Assembly (NCBI RefSeq): GCF_002797495.1
Contig: NZ_PGEZ01000002.1
Coordinates: 434,001-498,000, forward strand
Reading direction: 5' to 3'
Length of the DNA stretch: 64,000 bases
DNA from: Mumia flava
GTDB taxonomy: Bacteria > Actinomycetota > Actinomycetes > Propionibacteriales > Nocardioidaceae
In this document: positions 39,797-47,788 of the stretch, piece after piece
How positions within the stretch are numbered: the stretch's first letter is position 1
Layout of the letters: each line of letters begins with the position of its first letter
Translations under genes and position numbers: made by a program
The notes under the pieces: model-generated
What the model was told of the DNA's origin: nothing
Seen by the model: only the letters and a program-made list of their open reading frames with translations
Databases searched by the model: none

Positions 39797-40558
39797 TCAG
39801 CCGACCGCCACGACCAGGTCCGCGCTCCCCCGCGTGCGCGCCACCACGCGCGCGTTCGCCTCGTCGGAGCGCTCGACCCAGGCCCGGGCGGCGTCCGGCG
39901 ACTTCCCGAACTCCACGTGCCGCGCGACCAGGCGCTCACGGCGGACGTCCTCGTCCCCGGAGCAGAACCACACCTCGTCGAGGAGCGCCCGGACGTCGCG
40001 CCACCCCGGTGCGTCCAGGAGCAGGTAGTTGCCCTCGGTCACCACGAGCCGCGTCGCTGCTCCGATCGGGATCGCGCCCGCGACCGGCTGCTCGATCACG
40101 CGGTCGAACGCCGGCGCGTACACGACGGCGCTGCCGTGCCCGGCACCTGCCGACCCGTCCGCGTGCAGCCGCTCGAGCAGCGCCACGTACCCCGCGACGT
40201 CGAAGGTCTCCGGTGCCCCCTTGCGGCCGCGCAGCCCGAGCCGATCGAGCTCGACGTCGGCGAGATGGAACCCGTCCATCGGCACCTGGCGCACCCAGGT
40301 CGCGTCGCTGCCCTCCGGTGGTTCGGCGGCCAGCGCCGCGACCAGCCCCGCGGCCAGGGTCGACTTCCCCGAGCCCGGCGCCCCCGCGATCCCGAGCACC
40401 GCACGCCGGTCGTCCGCCCGTGCCCTTACGGCCAGCGACCGCGCCCGCTCCACCAGCTCCGCCGGCACCATCAACTCTCCGGGCATCGTCAGCTCCCCCC
40501 GCACCGTCAGCTCCCCCGGCGCCGCCGGCTCCGGAGGCACCGCCGGCCCGCCGCTCAT
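39797..40558 (-). CDS. FrcK-like P-loop nucleoside/sugar kinase
   Basis: A 253-residue P-loop kinase of the uridine-kinase/PanK-like group. Walker A is GIAGAPGSGKST (about residues 53-64), then MDGFHLADVELDRLGLRGRKGAPETFD, and VVTEGNYLLLDAPGW. These resemble FrcK of the Sinorhizobium fructose system. The N-terminus carries a repeated GELTV/GELTM/GELMV peptide encoded by short tandem repeats. The start overlaps the isomerase stop (ATGA). It probably phosphorylates the sugar imported by the upstream ABC transporter, but the substrate is not visible. Confidence 0.78.
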   Translation of the reverse strand: MSGGPAVPPEPAAPGELTVRGELTMPGELMVPAELVERARSLAVRARADDRRAVLGIAGAPGSGKSTLAAGLVAALAAEPPEGSDATWVRQVPMDGFHLADVELDRLGLRGRKGAPETFDVAGYVALLERLHADGSAGAGHGSAVVYAPAFDRVIEQPVAGAIPIGAATRLVVTEGNYLLLDAPGWRDVRALLDEVWFCSGDEDVRRERLVARHVEFGKSPDAARAWVERSDEANARVVARTRGSADLVVAVG

Positions 40559-41418
40559 CGCCGCGCCGCCTCCAGACCCAGCGCCATGGTCGTACGTGCG
40601 TGCTCGGCGAGGTCGCGCCCGTCGTCCCACAGGTCGCGCCAGACCGCGAGGTCGTTGGACAGCCCGCGGGCGACCACTGCCGAGGAGAACGACTCGAACG
40701 TCACCGGACCTTCGTACCCGATGTCGGCCAGTGCGTGGAAGAACCCCGCCAGGTCCAGGTGCCCGGAGCCGAGGTAGCCGCGGTGGTTCTCCCCGACGTG
40801 CACGTACCCCAGGCGCTCCCCCGCGAGCCGCACGGGGCGTACGAGGTCGGGCTCCTCGATGTTCATGTGGTAGGTGTCGAGGTGGATCACGACGTTGTCG
40901 CGCCCGATGTCGTCGGCGAGCCGCAGCGCGTCCGCGCACGTGTTGACGACGTTCGTCTCGTACCGGTTGCAGATCTCCAGACCGAGCGTCATCGCCCGCT
41001 GCGACGCCTCGTCGGCGAGGCCCTGGAGCACGGTCACGACGTTCGCGCGGCCGCGCTCGCTCAGCGGCGCCCCGTACTTCCCGAGCGCGGAGTAGAGCGC
41101 TCCGGTCAGCAGCGTGCCGCCGAGCCCCTGGGTGATCCGCAGCGACTCGTGCAGCAGCTCCTCGCCGCGCGCGACGACCGCAGGGTCGTCGCTGGAGACG
41201 TCGGCGTCGAACGCGAGCCCGCGCGAGCAGGCCACCGACAGCCCGGCCGCCTTCAGCTGCGCCGCCGCGAGGTCGACGTCGAGGTTGAGCGAGTCGTGCA
41301 GCGACAGCTCCAACAGGTCGAACCCGGCCTCGCGGGTCTGCTCCACGGCGTACGCCACCGAGGCGGGCGACGTGTCGCCGGCCCAGACCAGGGCGTGGAT
41401 CCCGAGCGGGTTGGTCAT
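40555..41418 (-). CDS. Sugar phosphate isomerase/epimerase (D-tagatose/psicose 3-epimerase-like)
   Basis: A 287-residue TIM-barrel protein of the xylose-isomerase-like group. AGFDLLELSLHDSLNLDV, LGLEICNRYETNVVNTC, VVIHLDTYHMNIEE, YVHVGENHRGYLGSGHLD and PVTFESFSS hold the expected metal-binding residues (E, D, H, E), as in ketose 3-epimerases. AAGGAG lies 7 nt before the ATG at 41418. Fourth gene of the leftward sugar operon; it probably converts the imported ketose before or after phosphorylation by the downstream kinase. Confidence 0.85.
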   Translation of the reverse strand: MTNPLGIHALVWAGDTSPASVAYAVEQTREAGFDLLELSLHDSLNLDVDLAAAQLKAAGLSVACSRGLAFDADVSSDDPAVVARGEELLHESLRITQGLGGTLLTGALYSALGKYGAPLSERGRANVVTVLQGLADEASQRAMTLGLEICNRYETNVVNTCADALRLADDIGRDNVVIHLDTYHMNIEEPDLVRPVRLAGERLGYVHVGENHRGYLGSGHLDLAGFFHALADIGYEGPVTFESFSSAVVARGLSNDLAVWRDLWDDGRDLAEHARTTMALGLEAARR

Positions 41419-41468
41419 GACAGCTCCTTGGGTAGAGGCGGCAGCACAGCGGTGCGGCAGCGCAGCGC

Positions 41469-42230
41469 TCAGGCGGCCTGCGCGCCGGTGATCAGGGCGA
41501 CGATCTCCTCGCCGGTGGTCTCGGACGTACGGCGTCCCGCGACGCAGCGACCGGCGCGCATCACCCAGACCTGGTCCGACAAGCGCATCACCTGGTCGAA
41601 GTTGTGGCTGATCAGCAGGACCGCGGTGCCGTCCTCGCGGAGCTTGCGGATCAGCGCCTCGACCCGCGCGGTCTCCTGCACGCCGAGCGCGGCCGTCGGC
41701 TCGTCCATGATCACCAGGCGCGCGTCGAAGCTCGCCGCCCGGCAGATCGCCACGGCCTGACGCTGTCCGCCGGACAGCCTCCGTACGCGTGACTTCACCG
41801 CCGGCACGTTCACCGCGAGGGAGGAGACCATCTCGTCGGCGCGACGCCGCATCGTGCGCCGGTCGAGGATCGCGACCGGGCCCCACCCGCGGACGACCTC
41901 GCGGTTGAGGAAGAGGTTCTGCCAGACCGTCAGGTCCTCGACGAGCGCGAGGTTCTGGTGCACGGTCTCGATCCCGAGCTCGCGCGCCTCCTCCGGGTTC
42001 TTCGGGGCGAGCTCGTCGCCGTCGAGCGACATCGTGCCGGAGTCCGGCTTGTGCACGCCGCAGATGCAGCGCACGAGCGTGGACTTGCCGGCGCCGTTGT
42101 CGCCGACGATCGCGGTGATCTCGCCGGGCCGCAGGGCGATGTCGACGTCGCGCAGCGCACGCACGTTGCCGAACGACAGCGAGACGCCGTCGACCTTCAG
42201 CAGGGGCTGGGTCAGGGTGCTGGTGCTCAT
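41469..42230 (-). CDS. Sugar ABC transporter ATP-binding protein (FrcA-like, single NBD)
   Basis: A 253-residue ABC ATPase with one nucleotide-binding domain: Walker A VGDNGAGKST, Q-loop ETVHQNLALVEDL, signature RLSGGQRQAVAICRA and Walker B LVIMDEPTAALG, H-loop LLISHNF. Unlike RbsA/MglA it has one domain, as in the FrcA fructose system. Its start overlaps the permease stop (ATGA). It powers import by the permease and binding protein of the same operon. Confidence 0.92.
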   Translation of the reverse strand: MSTSTLTQPLLKVDGVSLSFGNVRALRDVDIALRPGEITAIVGDNGAGKSTLVRCICGVHKPDSGTMSLDGDELAPKNPEEARELGIETVHQNLALVEDLTVWQNLFLNREVVRGWGPVAILDRRTMRRRADEMVSSLAVNVPAVKSRVRRLSGGQRQAVAICRAASFDARLVIMDEPTAALGVQETARVEALIRKLREDGTAVLLISHNFDQVMRLSDQVWVMRAGRCVAGRRTSETTGEEIVALITGAQAA

Positions 42231-43246
42231 TTCTGGAACCTCGAGATCAGGGCCGCCAGGACGACGACCGAACCGACGGCGACGGGCTGGTAGTACTGCG
42301 AGACGCCGAGCAGCGTCAGGCCGTTGGTGAGCGCGGTCAGCAGCAGGGCGCCGAAGACCGGGCCGATGATCGTGGCCCGCCCGCCCATCAGGCTGACGCC
42401 ACCCAGCACGACCGCGGCGACGGCGTTGAGCAGGAACTGCGTGTTCGCGGCGGGCTCCGCGGCGCCGACCCGGGCGATCAGCAGGATCGCGGCGAGACCG
42501 GCGAGCGTGCCGGACAGCGAGTAGACCGCGATCTTGATCCGGCTGACGATGATGCCGGTCGCCGAGGCCGCCTCGGCCGAGCCGCCGGCGGCCAGCACGT
42601 GCGTACCGAACCGGGTGTGGAACAGCAGCCCGTGCGCCAGCAGCGCCACGACGAGGGCGACGACGACCGACCAGCCCACGACGCCGACGCCCTGCGTCGA
42701 CAGCCGCAGCAGGAACTGGTCGATCACCGTCACCGGCTTGCCGTCGGAGATCACCAGCGCCAGGCCCGAGGCGACCGAGAGCCCACCCAGGGTGACGATG
42801 AAGTCGGTGATCCGCCCGACGCCGATGATGAAGCCCTGCACGAGCCCGAAGGCGAACCCGCTGGCCAGCGAGGTCAGGATGCAGACCCACAGCGGGGCAC
42901 CGCCGGCGAACACGACGCCGAACATCACCGCCCCGAAGGTCATCGTCGAGGCGATCGCCAGGTCGATCCCGCCGGTGGCGATCACGAACGTCTGCCCGAC
43001 CGACAGCACGACGAGGATCGCCGCGGCCGACAGCATCGCGCGGACGTTGCCCTCGGTGAGGAAGGTCGAGTTCAGCAGCTGGAACACGATCACCAGCGCC
43101 ACGAACCCGACGGGTGCGGCCAGCTCGGCCCAGCTCCCGCCGGCGAGGAACCGGCGGACCGCCGACTCGCGCGGGGCGTCGTCGTCACCCTCCGCACCAG
43201 CCCTTACGGGCGGTGCTGCCGGGTGCACGGATCCTGGAGACGTCAT
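42227..43246 (-). CDS. Sugar ABC transporter permease (RbsC/FrcC-like)
   Basis: A 339-residue permease of the ribose/fructose family with about ten hydrophobic segments. ILVVLSVGQTFVIATGGIDLAIASTM and GGSAEAASATGIIVSRIKIAVYSLSGTLAGLAAILL are the conserved loops, and LLNAVAAVVLGGVSLMGGRATIIGPVFGALLL the C-terminal signature. The N-terminus is cytoplasmic and charged. Second gene of the operon, 29 nt after the binding protein. Confidence 0.92.
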   Translation of the reverse strand: MTSPGSVHPAAPPVRAGAEGDDDAPRESAVRRFLAGGSWAELAAPVGFVALVIVFQLLNSTFLTEGNVRAMLSAAAILVVLSVGQTFVIATGGIDLAIASTMTFGAVMFGVVFAGGAPLWVCILTSLASGFAFGLVQGFIIGVGRITDFIVTLGGLSVASGLALVISDGKPVTVIDQFLLRLSTQGVGVVGWSVVVALVVALLAHGLLFHTRFGTHVLAAGGSAEAASATGIIVSRIKIAVYSLSGTLAGLAAILLIARVGAAEPAANTQFLLNAVAAVVLGGVSLMGGRATIIGPVFGALLLTALTNGLTLLGVSQYYQPVAVGSVVVLAALISRFQK

Positions 43247-43275
43247 CTGGTCCTCCTGGTATCAGGGTCGCGGCG

Positions 43276-44307
43276 TCAGTCGGTCAACGCGTCGAGCGGG
43301 TTGTCGAACGACTCGAACGGCTCGGGGAACTTCTCGAGCGCACCCGCAGCCTTGTCCTCGGTCACCAGCGCGACCGGCGAGGTCACGGTGTCCGGGAGGT
43401 CCTCGCCGGCCATCGCGGCCTGGCACGCCTGGACGCCGAGCTGACCCACGGCGTACGGGTACTGCGCGACGGTCGCCTCGAGGTCGCCGGCCTGGACGGC
43501 CTTGATCGCGTCCTCGTTGCCGTCGACGCTGATCACGGCGACCTGCCCGGTCTTGCCGGCGTTGGCGACGGCGCGGGCGATCCCGAGGCCCATGTCGTCG
43601 TTGGCCGCGAAGAAGCCCTTGATGTCGGGGTTGGCGGTCATCAGGTCCGTCGCGGTCGTCAGAGCCTTCTGCCGGTCCCAGTCGGCCGCCACGACGGGGA
43701 GCGTGTCGAGCGTCCCCTCCACGGCGTCGGTGAACCCGGTGACGCGGTCGTTGCTCGTGACGTCGCCGGCGAGTCCGCCGATGATCCCGACGGTGCCGCT
43801 GCCGACGACCTCGGCCATGTGCTCGCCGGCCAGGCCGCCCGCCTGCACGTTGTCCGTCCCGACGTAGGTCGCGGGGTCGACGCCGGCGGCCTCGGCCGCG
43901 TCGGCATCGATCGGCTGGTCGATGTTGACGATCGGGACGTCCTTGGCGCCGACCTGGGCCAGGCCCTGGACGAGGTTGTTGCCGGTGATCGGATTGACGA
44001 TGTAGCAGCCGAAGTCCTGCTGCGACAGCGCGCTGAGCCGCTCCGCCTGGCCGGTGGTGTCGGTGATCGACTGCGCGGCCTGGACGGTCACGTCGACGCC
44101 CGCCTCGTCGGCCTGCGCGTCGATCCCGTCCTCCATCGTCTGGAAGAACGGGTTGTCCAGTCCCTTGATCACCGCGGCGACCGACTGCGAGCCCGAGTCC
44201 GAGCCCGACGCCGAGTCGTCGTCGCTGCCGCAGCCGGCGGCGACGAGCGGGAGCGCAGCGACGGCGACGACCGCGATGCGCAGCTTGGTGGTGTTCCTCA
44301 GGCTCAT
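43276..44307 (-). CDS. Sugar ABC transporter substrate-binding lipoprotein (RbsB/FrcB-like)
   Basis: A 343-residue periplasmic-binding-type lipoprotein. Signal peptide with lipobox LVAAGC (lipidated Cys26), then an aspartate/serine linker and a type I fold: AAVIKGLDNPFFQTMEDGIDAQ, YIVNPITGNNLVQGL, YVGTDNVQAGGLAGEHMAEV, GFFAANDDMGLGIARAV and ISVDGNEDAIKAV. The ligand is a ribose- or fructose-like sugar by family. First gene of the leftward operon; a divergent ROK regulator gene lies 143 bp away, and the AT-rich gap between them holds both promoters. Confidence 0.92.
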   Translation of the reverse strand: MSLRNTTKLRIAVVAVAALPLVAAGCGSDDDSASGSDSGSQSVAAVIKGLDNPFFQTMEDGIDAQADEAGVDVTVQAAQSITDTTGQAERLSALSQQDFGCYIVNPITGNNLVQGLAQVGAKDVPIVNIDQPIDADAAEAAGVDPATYVGTDNVQAGGLAGEHMAEVVGSGTVGIIGGLAGDVTSNDRVTGFTDAVEGTLDTLPVVAADWDRQKALTTATDLMTANPDIKGFFAANDDMGLGIARAVANAGKTGQVAVISVDGNEDAIKAVQAGDLEATVAQYPYAVGQLGVQACQAAMAGEDLPDTVTSPVALVTEDKAAGALEKFPEPFESFDNPLDALTD

Positions 44308-44450
44308 GGCCCCTCCTTTATGTGATGTACGAGACGTTAAGACGGTATTAATGGCTATGTCAAGACATAAATCAAGGTTGTTCTGTCTCGGCTAGTACGG
44401 ATATGGTGTTCCGGACCAGCAGAAGGAGTGGCCTGCAGAAGGAGCGGACC
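44308..44450. promoter_or_regulatory. Divergent promoter region of the sugar operon and its ROK regulator
   Basis: An unusually AT-rich patch (44,320-44,400) with TATTAAT and TGTCAAGACA, an imperfect inverted repeat. ROK repressors usually bind such regions in the divergent configuration; the exact operator is not proved. Confidence 0.5.
44439..44444 (+). promoter_or_regulatory. Ribosome binding site for the GTG start of the ROK gene
   Basis: AAGGAG, 6 nt before GTG at 44451. It favours this start over the in-frame ATG at 44403. Confidence 0.6.
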
Positions 44451-45626
44451 GTGCCAGGACTCGATCTCAGCGACGGAGCCGGCGAGCTCGTACGCCTCGT
44501 CCGGATCCACCCGCCGATGACCCGCGCCGAGGTCGGCGCCGTGACCGGGTGGGCCCGCGCGACCGTCAACGGCCGGATCGACGAGCTGCTCGAGCACGGC
44601 CTGCTCACGACCGCCGGGCCGATCGAGGGTGCGCGGGGCCGGCCCGCGACGCGGTTCCGGCTGCAGGCCGGGCGCGGCACGCTGCTCGTCGCCGACGTCG
44701 GCGCGTCCGCCGCGCGGGTCGCGGTCTGCGACCTCGACGGGCACGCGATCCGGACCGACCGGGTCCCGATCGACATCTCCGCCGGACCGGACGCCGTCCT
44801 GGCGACGGTCACGGGCGCACTCGACGCGCTGCGCTCCGACGACGACCCGCCGTTGTGGGGCCTCGGGATCAGCCTGCCCGGGCCGATCGAGCACGCGAGC
44901 GGACGCGTCGTGTCGCCGCCGATCATGACCGGCTGGGACGGCCTCGTGGTCCCCGACCTGCTCGAGCCGCGCTACGGCGTGCCGGTGCTCGTCGAGAACG
45001 ACGCCGATGCGATGGCCTGGGGCGAGCACGTGATCCGTACGCCCCGGGTCGACGACCTGCTCCACCTCAAGGTCGGTACGGGCGTGGGCGCCGGGCTCGT
45101 CGTGAACGGGCGGATCGTGCGTGGCGCGAACGGCGCCGCCGGCGACCTCGGACACACCCGCGTCGCTCCTGTGCCGGGACGCGCCGAGGCGCCGCTGTGC
45201 CGGTGCGGCAAGCTCGGCTGCGTCGAGGCGTACGCCGGGGGCTGGGCGATCGCACGCGACCTCGCCGCCGACGGCGAGCAGGTCGACACGCTCGGCGACG
45301 TCCTCGCCCTGATCGCCCGCGGCAACCCGAACGCCATCCGCCGCGTCCGCGACGCCGGCCGGATCCTCGGCGCCGCGCTCGCGCACGCGGTCAGCCTGCT
45401 CAACCCCTCCGACATCGTCGTCGGCGGCCAGCTCGCCGTCGCCGGAGAGCACCTGCTCAGCGGGATCCGCGAGCGGATCGCCGCCGACTCGCTCCCCCTC
45501 GCCACCTCCGAGCTGCGGATCCGGATCGGCGAGGCGCCGGACACCGCCGGGCTGATCGGCCTCGCGGACGCGCTCGCGGGGTGGGTGTTCAGCCGCGAGC
45601 GGCTCGCGGACGTGCTCGCGCGCTGA
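44451..45626 (+). CDS. ROK family transcriptional regulator (FrcR-like)
   Basis: A 391-residue ROK repressor. The N-terminal winged helix is [30 protein letters not shown] (about residues 22-52). The ROK sugar-kinase-like body has [66 protein letters not shown] and the zinc-binding [15 protein letters not shown]. The kinase aspartate position reads ENDAD, so catalysis is not excluded, but the helix-turn-helix marks it as a regulator. Divergent from the sugar ABC operon, which it most probably represses until an imported sugar binds. Confidence 0.9.
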   Translation: MPGLDLSDGAGELVRLVRIHPPMTRAEVGAVTGWARATVNGRIDELLEHGLLTTAGPIEGARGRPATRFRLQAGRGTLLVADVGASAARVAVCDLDGHAIRTDRVPIDISAGPDAVLATVTGALDALRSDDDPPLWGLGISLPGPIEHASGRVVSPPIMTGWDGLVVPDLLEPRYGVPVLVENDADAMAWGEHVIRTPRVDDLLHLKVGTGVGAGLVVNGRIVRGANGAAGDLGHTRVAPVPGRAEAPLCRCGKLGCVEAYAGGWAIARDLAADGEQVDTLGDVLALIARGNPNAIRRVRDAGRILGAALAHAVSLLNPSDIVVGGQLAVAGEHLLSGIRERIAADSLPLATSELRIRIGEAPDTAGLIGLADALAGWVFSRERLADVLAR

Positions 45627-45693
45627 TTCGGCCGCGGCGGGGCGCGCGGCGGGCGCGCGCGTACGGCCGGCCGTTCGACACGCCGACACGCGG

Positions 45694-45709
45694 TCGAACA
45701 TATGTTTGA
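45694..45709 (+). promoter_or_regulatory. SOS (LexA) box of lexA
   Basis: TCGAACATATGTTTGA matches the actinobacterial SOS consensus TCGAAC-N4-GTTCGA at 11 of 12 fixed positions, 33 bp before the lexA start, as expected for autoregulation. Confidence 0.85.
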
Positions 45710-45741
45710 TCGTGTCGGTGGTCAGGTCTAGTGTCAGCCGC

Positions 45742-46455
45742 ATGACCAAAGCCGAGGTTTCGGAGCTTCCGGACGGGCCCCCGGACGCGAGCGGGCTCAC
45801 CCCACGTCAACGACGCGTGCTGGAGATCATCCGTGAGTCGATCGAGCAGCGGGGCTACCCGCCGAGCATGCGCGAGATCGGCGCCGCCGTGGGTCTCGCC
45901 AGCGTCTCCTCGGTGGCGCACCAGCTGAAGGTGCTGGAGCGCAACGGGTTCGTGAAGCGCGACCCCAATCGTCCTCGCGCCCTCGAGGTCTTCCTTCCCG
46001 ACGTCCTCGCGGCGCGCAAGTCGATCGGCGACGCCCTGGACTTCGGGTTCGACGAGACCGACGCCGGCGACGAGAAGCCCGCCCCGACGTACGTCCCGAT
46101 GGTCGGGCGGATCGCTGCGGGCGGTCCGATCCTCGCGGAGGAGCGGGTCGAGGAGGTCATGCCGCTCCCCCGGACGCTCGTCGGCGACGGCACGCTGTTC
46201 ATGCTCGAGGTGCGCGGCGACTCGATGGTCGACGCGGCGATCTGCGACGGCGACTACGTCGTGGTCCGCCAGCAACCCACGGCCGAGAACGGCGAGATCG
46301 TCGCCGCGATGCTCGACGGCGAGGCGACCGTCAAGACGCTCCAGCGCAAGGCCGGCCAGGTGTGGCTGATCCCCCACAACGAGGCGTACGACCCGATCGA
46401 CGGCACCGACGCCACCATCCTCGGCAAGGTCACCACGGTCCTGCGGCGCGTCTGA
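45742..46455 (+). CDS. lexA: LexA repressor
   Basis: A 237-residue LexA. The N-terminal winged helix is [44 protein letters not shown] split over the usual positions. The cleavage site is the A-G bond in RIAAGGPI (about residues 124-131). The catalytic serine is in VRGDSMVDA and the lysine in EATVKTLQ. After RecA-stimulated self-cleavage the SOS regulon is released. ATG at 45742; an upstream in-frame TTG inside the SOS box is rejected. Its ancestral neighbours, the LysM gene and nrdR, lie 6 and 23 kb away. Confidence 0.96.
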   Translation: MTKAEVSELPDGPPDASGLTPRQRRVLEIIRESIEQRGYPPSMREIGAAVGLASVSSVAHQLKVLERNGFVKRDPNRPRALEVFLPDVLAARKSIGDALDFGFDETDAGDEKPAPTYVPMVGRIAAGGPILAEERVEEVMPLPRTLVGDGTLFMLEVRGDSMVDAAICDGDYVVVRQQPTAENGEIVAAMLDGEATVKTLQRKAGQVWLIPHNEAYDPIDGTDATILGKVTTVLRRV

Positions 46456-46473
46456 CCCCACGCGTCGCAGTTT

Positions 46474-46511
46474 CGGCAGGCGTGAGGCCATCCCCGGCCT
46501 CACGCCTGCCG
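46474..46511. terminator. Hairpin terminator after lexA
   Basis: A perfect 16-bp stem (46474-46489 with 46496-46511) and 6-nt loop, 19 nt after the lexA stop. It may also end leftward transcription of the SRPBCC gene at 46612. Confidence 0.8.
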
Positions 46512-46611
46512 TTCTGCGTGCGGGACGAGACCCCGCCGGTCGAGCCCCATTCGTGCTGCGGCCGCACCGACGGGGCTACGCCCTGCATCCCGGAGCGGGG
46601 TCAGGCCTCCC

Positions 46612-47157
46612 TCAGACCAGCCGGCCGTACGCTGCCTCGAGCTCCTCGATCCGTGTGGCGTCGAAGATGTCCGCGTCGTCGCCGTCGAGGCTGGCGACGA
46701 GCGCATCGAGACACACGTGGTAACCGGTGGCGGTGCTCGCGAAGCCTCGCGGGCCGGGCTCGGTCGCCCGGACGGTCACGGCGAGCCGCGTCCCCGCGTC
46801 GGTCGGTGCCAGCTCGAAGGTGAGGTGCTCGGAGTCCCAGGTGAACGCGAACACCCGCGGCGGATCCCACGTCAGCAGCGTCCCCGGCAGGACCGCGTCG
46901 TCGAGGTCGAGACCCGAGGCTTCGATCTCGTCGCCCGCCTGCTCGATGGCCTCGGGCCAGAACGCGATCCGCAAGCTCGCGCCCTCGACCCGCTGGCCGA
47001 TGATGTCGGCGGGGAACCACGCCTTCAGGTGCTCGGACTCCGTGATCGCCCGCCACACCTTCTCGGGCGGGTGCGCAAGGTCGCGGGTGTAGCGCAGCAC
47101 GACGGAGTCGCCCTCACGGCTGATCGTGCCGAGCCGCGCGGTCGTCGATTCGGTCAT
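46612..47157 (-). CDS. SRPBCC/AHSA1 family protein
   Basis: A 181-residue START-like protein: LRYTRDLAHPPEKVWRAITESEHLKAWFPADIIG, LLTWDPPRVFAFTWDSEHLTFEL and GYHVCLDALVASLDG follow the helix-grip fold. The ATG at 47157 overlaps the ArsR stop (ATGA). It forms the second ArsR/AHSA1 pair of the window. Ligand unknown. Confidence 0.88.
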   Translation of the reverse strand: MTESTTARLGTISREGDSVVLRYTRDLAHPPEKVWRAITESEHLKAWFPADIIGQRVEGASLRIAFWPEAIEQAGDEIEASGLDLDDAVLPGTLLTWDPPRVFAFTWDSEHLTFELAPTDAGTRLAVTVRATEPGPRGFASTATGYHVCLDALVASLDGDDADIFDATRIEELEAAYGRLV

Positions 47158-47537
47158 GACGTCTCCTCGGTCAGGTCGTTGGTCTCGTACGGCCGATCGT
47201 CGGGCCCGTCGTACGGCCCGCTGTCGGGCATCGCGTCGAGGTGCTCGGTCAGCGCATCCAGGCGGTCGGCCCAGATCTCGCGGAACGGGGCGAGCCATGC
47301 GTCCAGCTCACGCAGCCGATCCGGCACCAGCGCGTAGTGACGGCTCGGCCCGTCGACCCGGAACCGGACGAGCCCCGCACCGCCGAGCGCCTTGAGGTGC
47401 TTGGACACGTTCGGCTGGGCCGTCCCGAGCACGTCGACGAGCTCGCCGACGCTGCGCTCGTGGTGCGTGAGCAGGGCGAGGATGTCGCGCCTCGTCGGGT
47501 TCGCGAGCACGGTGAAGACATCCGGTGAGCCGGCCAT
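47154..47537 (-). CDS. ArsR family transcriptional regulator
   Basis: A 127-residue winged-helix regulator: VFTVLANPTRRDILALLTHHERSVGELVDVLGTAQPNVSKHLKALGGAGLVRFR. No metal cysteines. The C-terminal tail (PDSGPYDGPDDRPYE) is acidic and proline-rich. I chose the ATG at 47537; the longer frame to 47861 runs through the palindrome region. It is coupled to the downstream SRPBCC gene. Confidence 0.9.
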   Translation of the reverse strand: MAGSPDVFTVLANPTRRDILALLTHHERSVGELVDVLGTAQPNVSKHLKALGGAGLVRFRVDGPSRHYALVPDRLRELDAWLAPFREIWADRLDALTEHLDAMPDSGPYDGPDDRPYETNDLTEETS

Positions 47538-47646
47538 GCGACGAGCATGCACTCCACGGCATATGCCTGCCAAGGAATACAGACTCAGCTGTAGCGCTCT
47601 GCATCCCGCTCCCCCGCACCGCCAGCCGCCTCCCGCGCACATGCAC

Positions 47647-47690
47647 GTTTGCGTTGCCGGCAACGGATCCTGGTTCCGGGCAACGCAGAC
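47647..47690. repeat. Imperfect inverted repeat related to the 47716 palindrome
   Basis: GTTTGCGTTGCC at 47647 pairs with GGCAACGCAGAC near 47679-47690. It shares its core with the perfect palindrome at 47716-47745. Confidence 0.65.
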
Positions 47691-47715
47691 ACGCGCGATT
47701 CCTCGGTGCCCGGAT

Positions 47716-47745
47716 CGTGTTTGCGTTGCCGGCAACGCAAACACG
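47716..47745 (-). terminator. 30-bp perfect palindrome after the DinG-like gene
   Basis: Perfectly self-complementary, centred between 47730 and 47731, with arms CGTGTTTGCGTTGCC. It lies 44 bp beyond the DinG-like stop, where a terminator or a mobile palindromic repeat could sit; there is no T-tract. Confidence 0.55.
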
Positions 47746-47788
47746 CAGGCGGCGGGAGTGAGGACGGCTCGACGGGCGAGTGGTCCGC

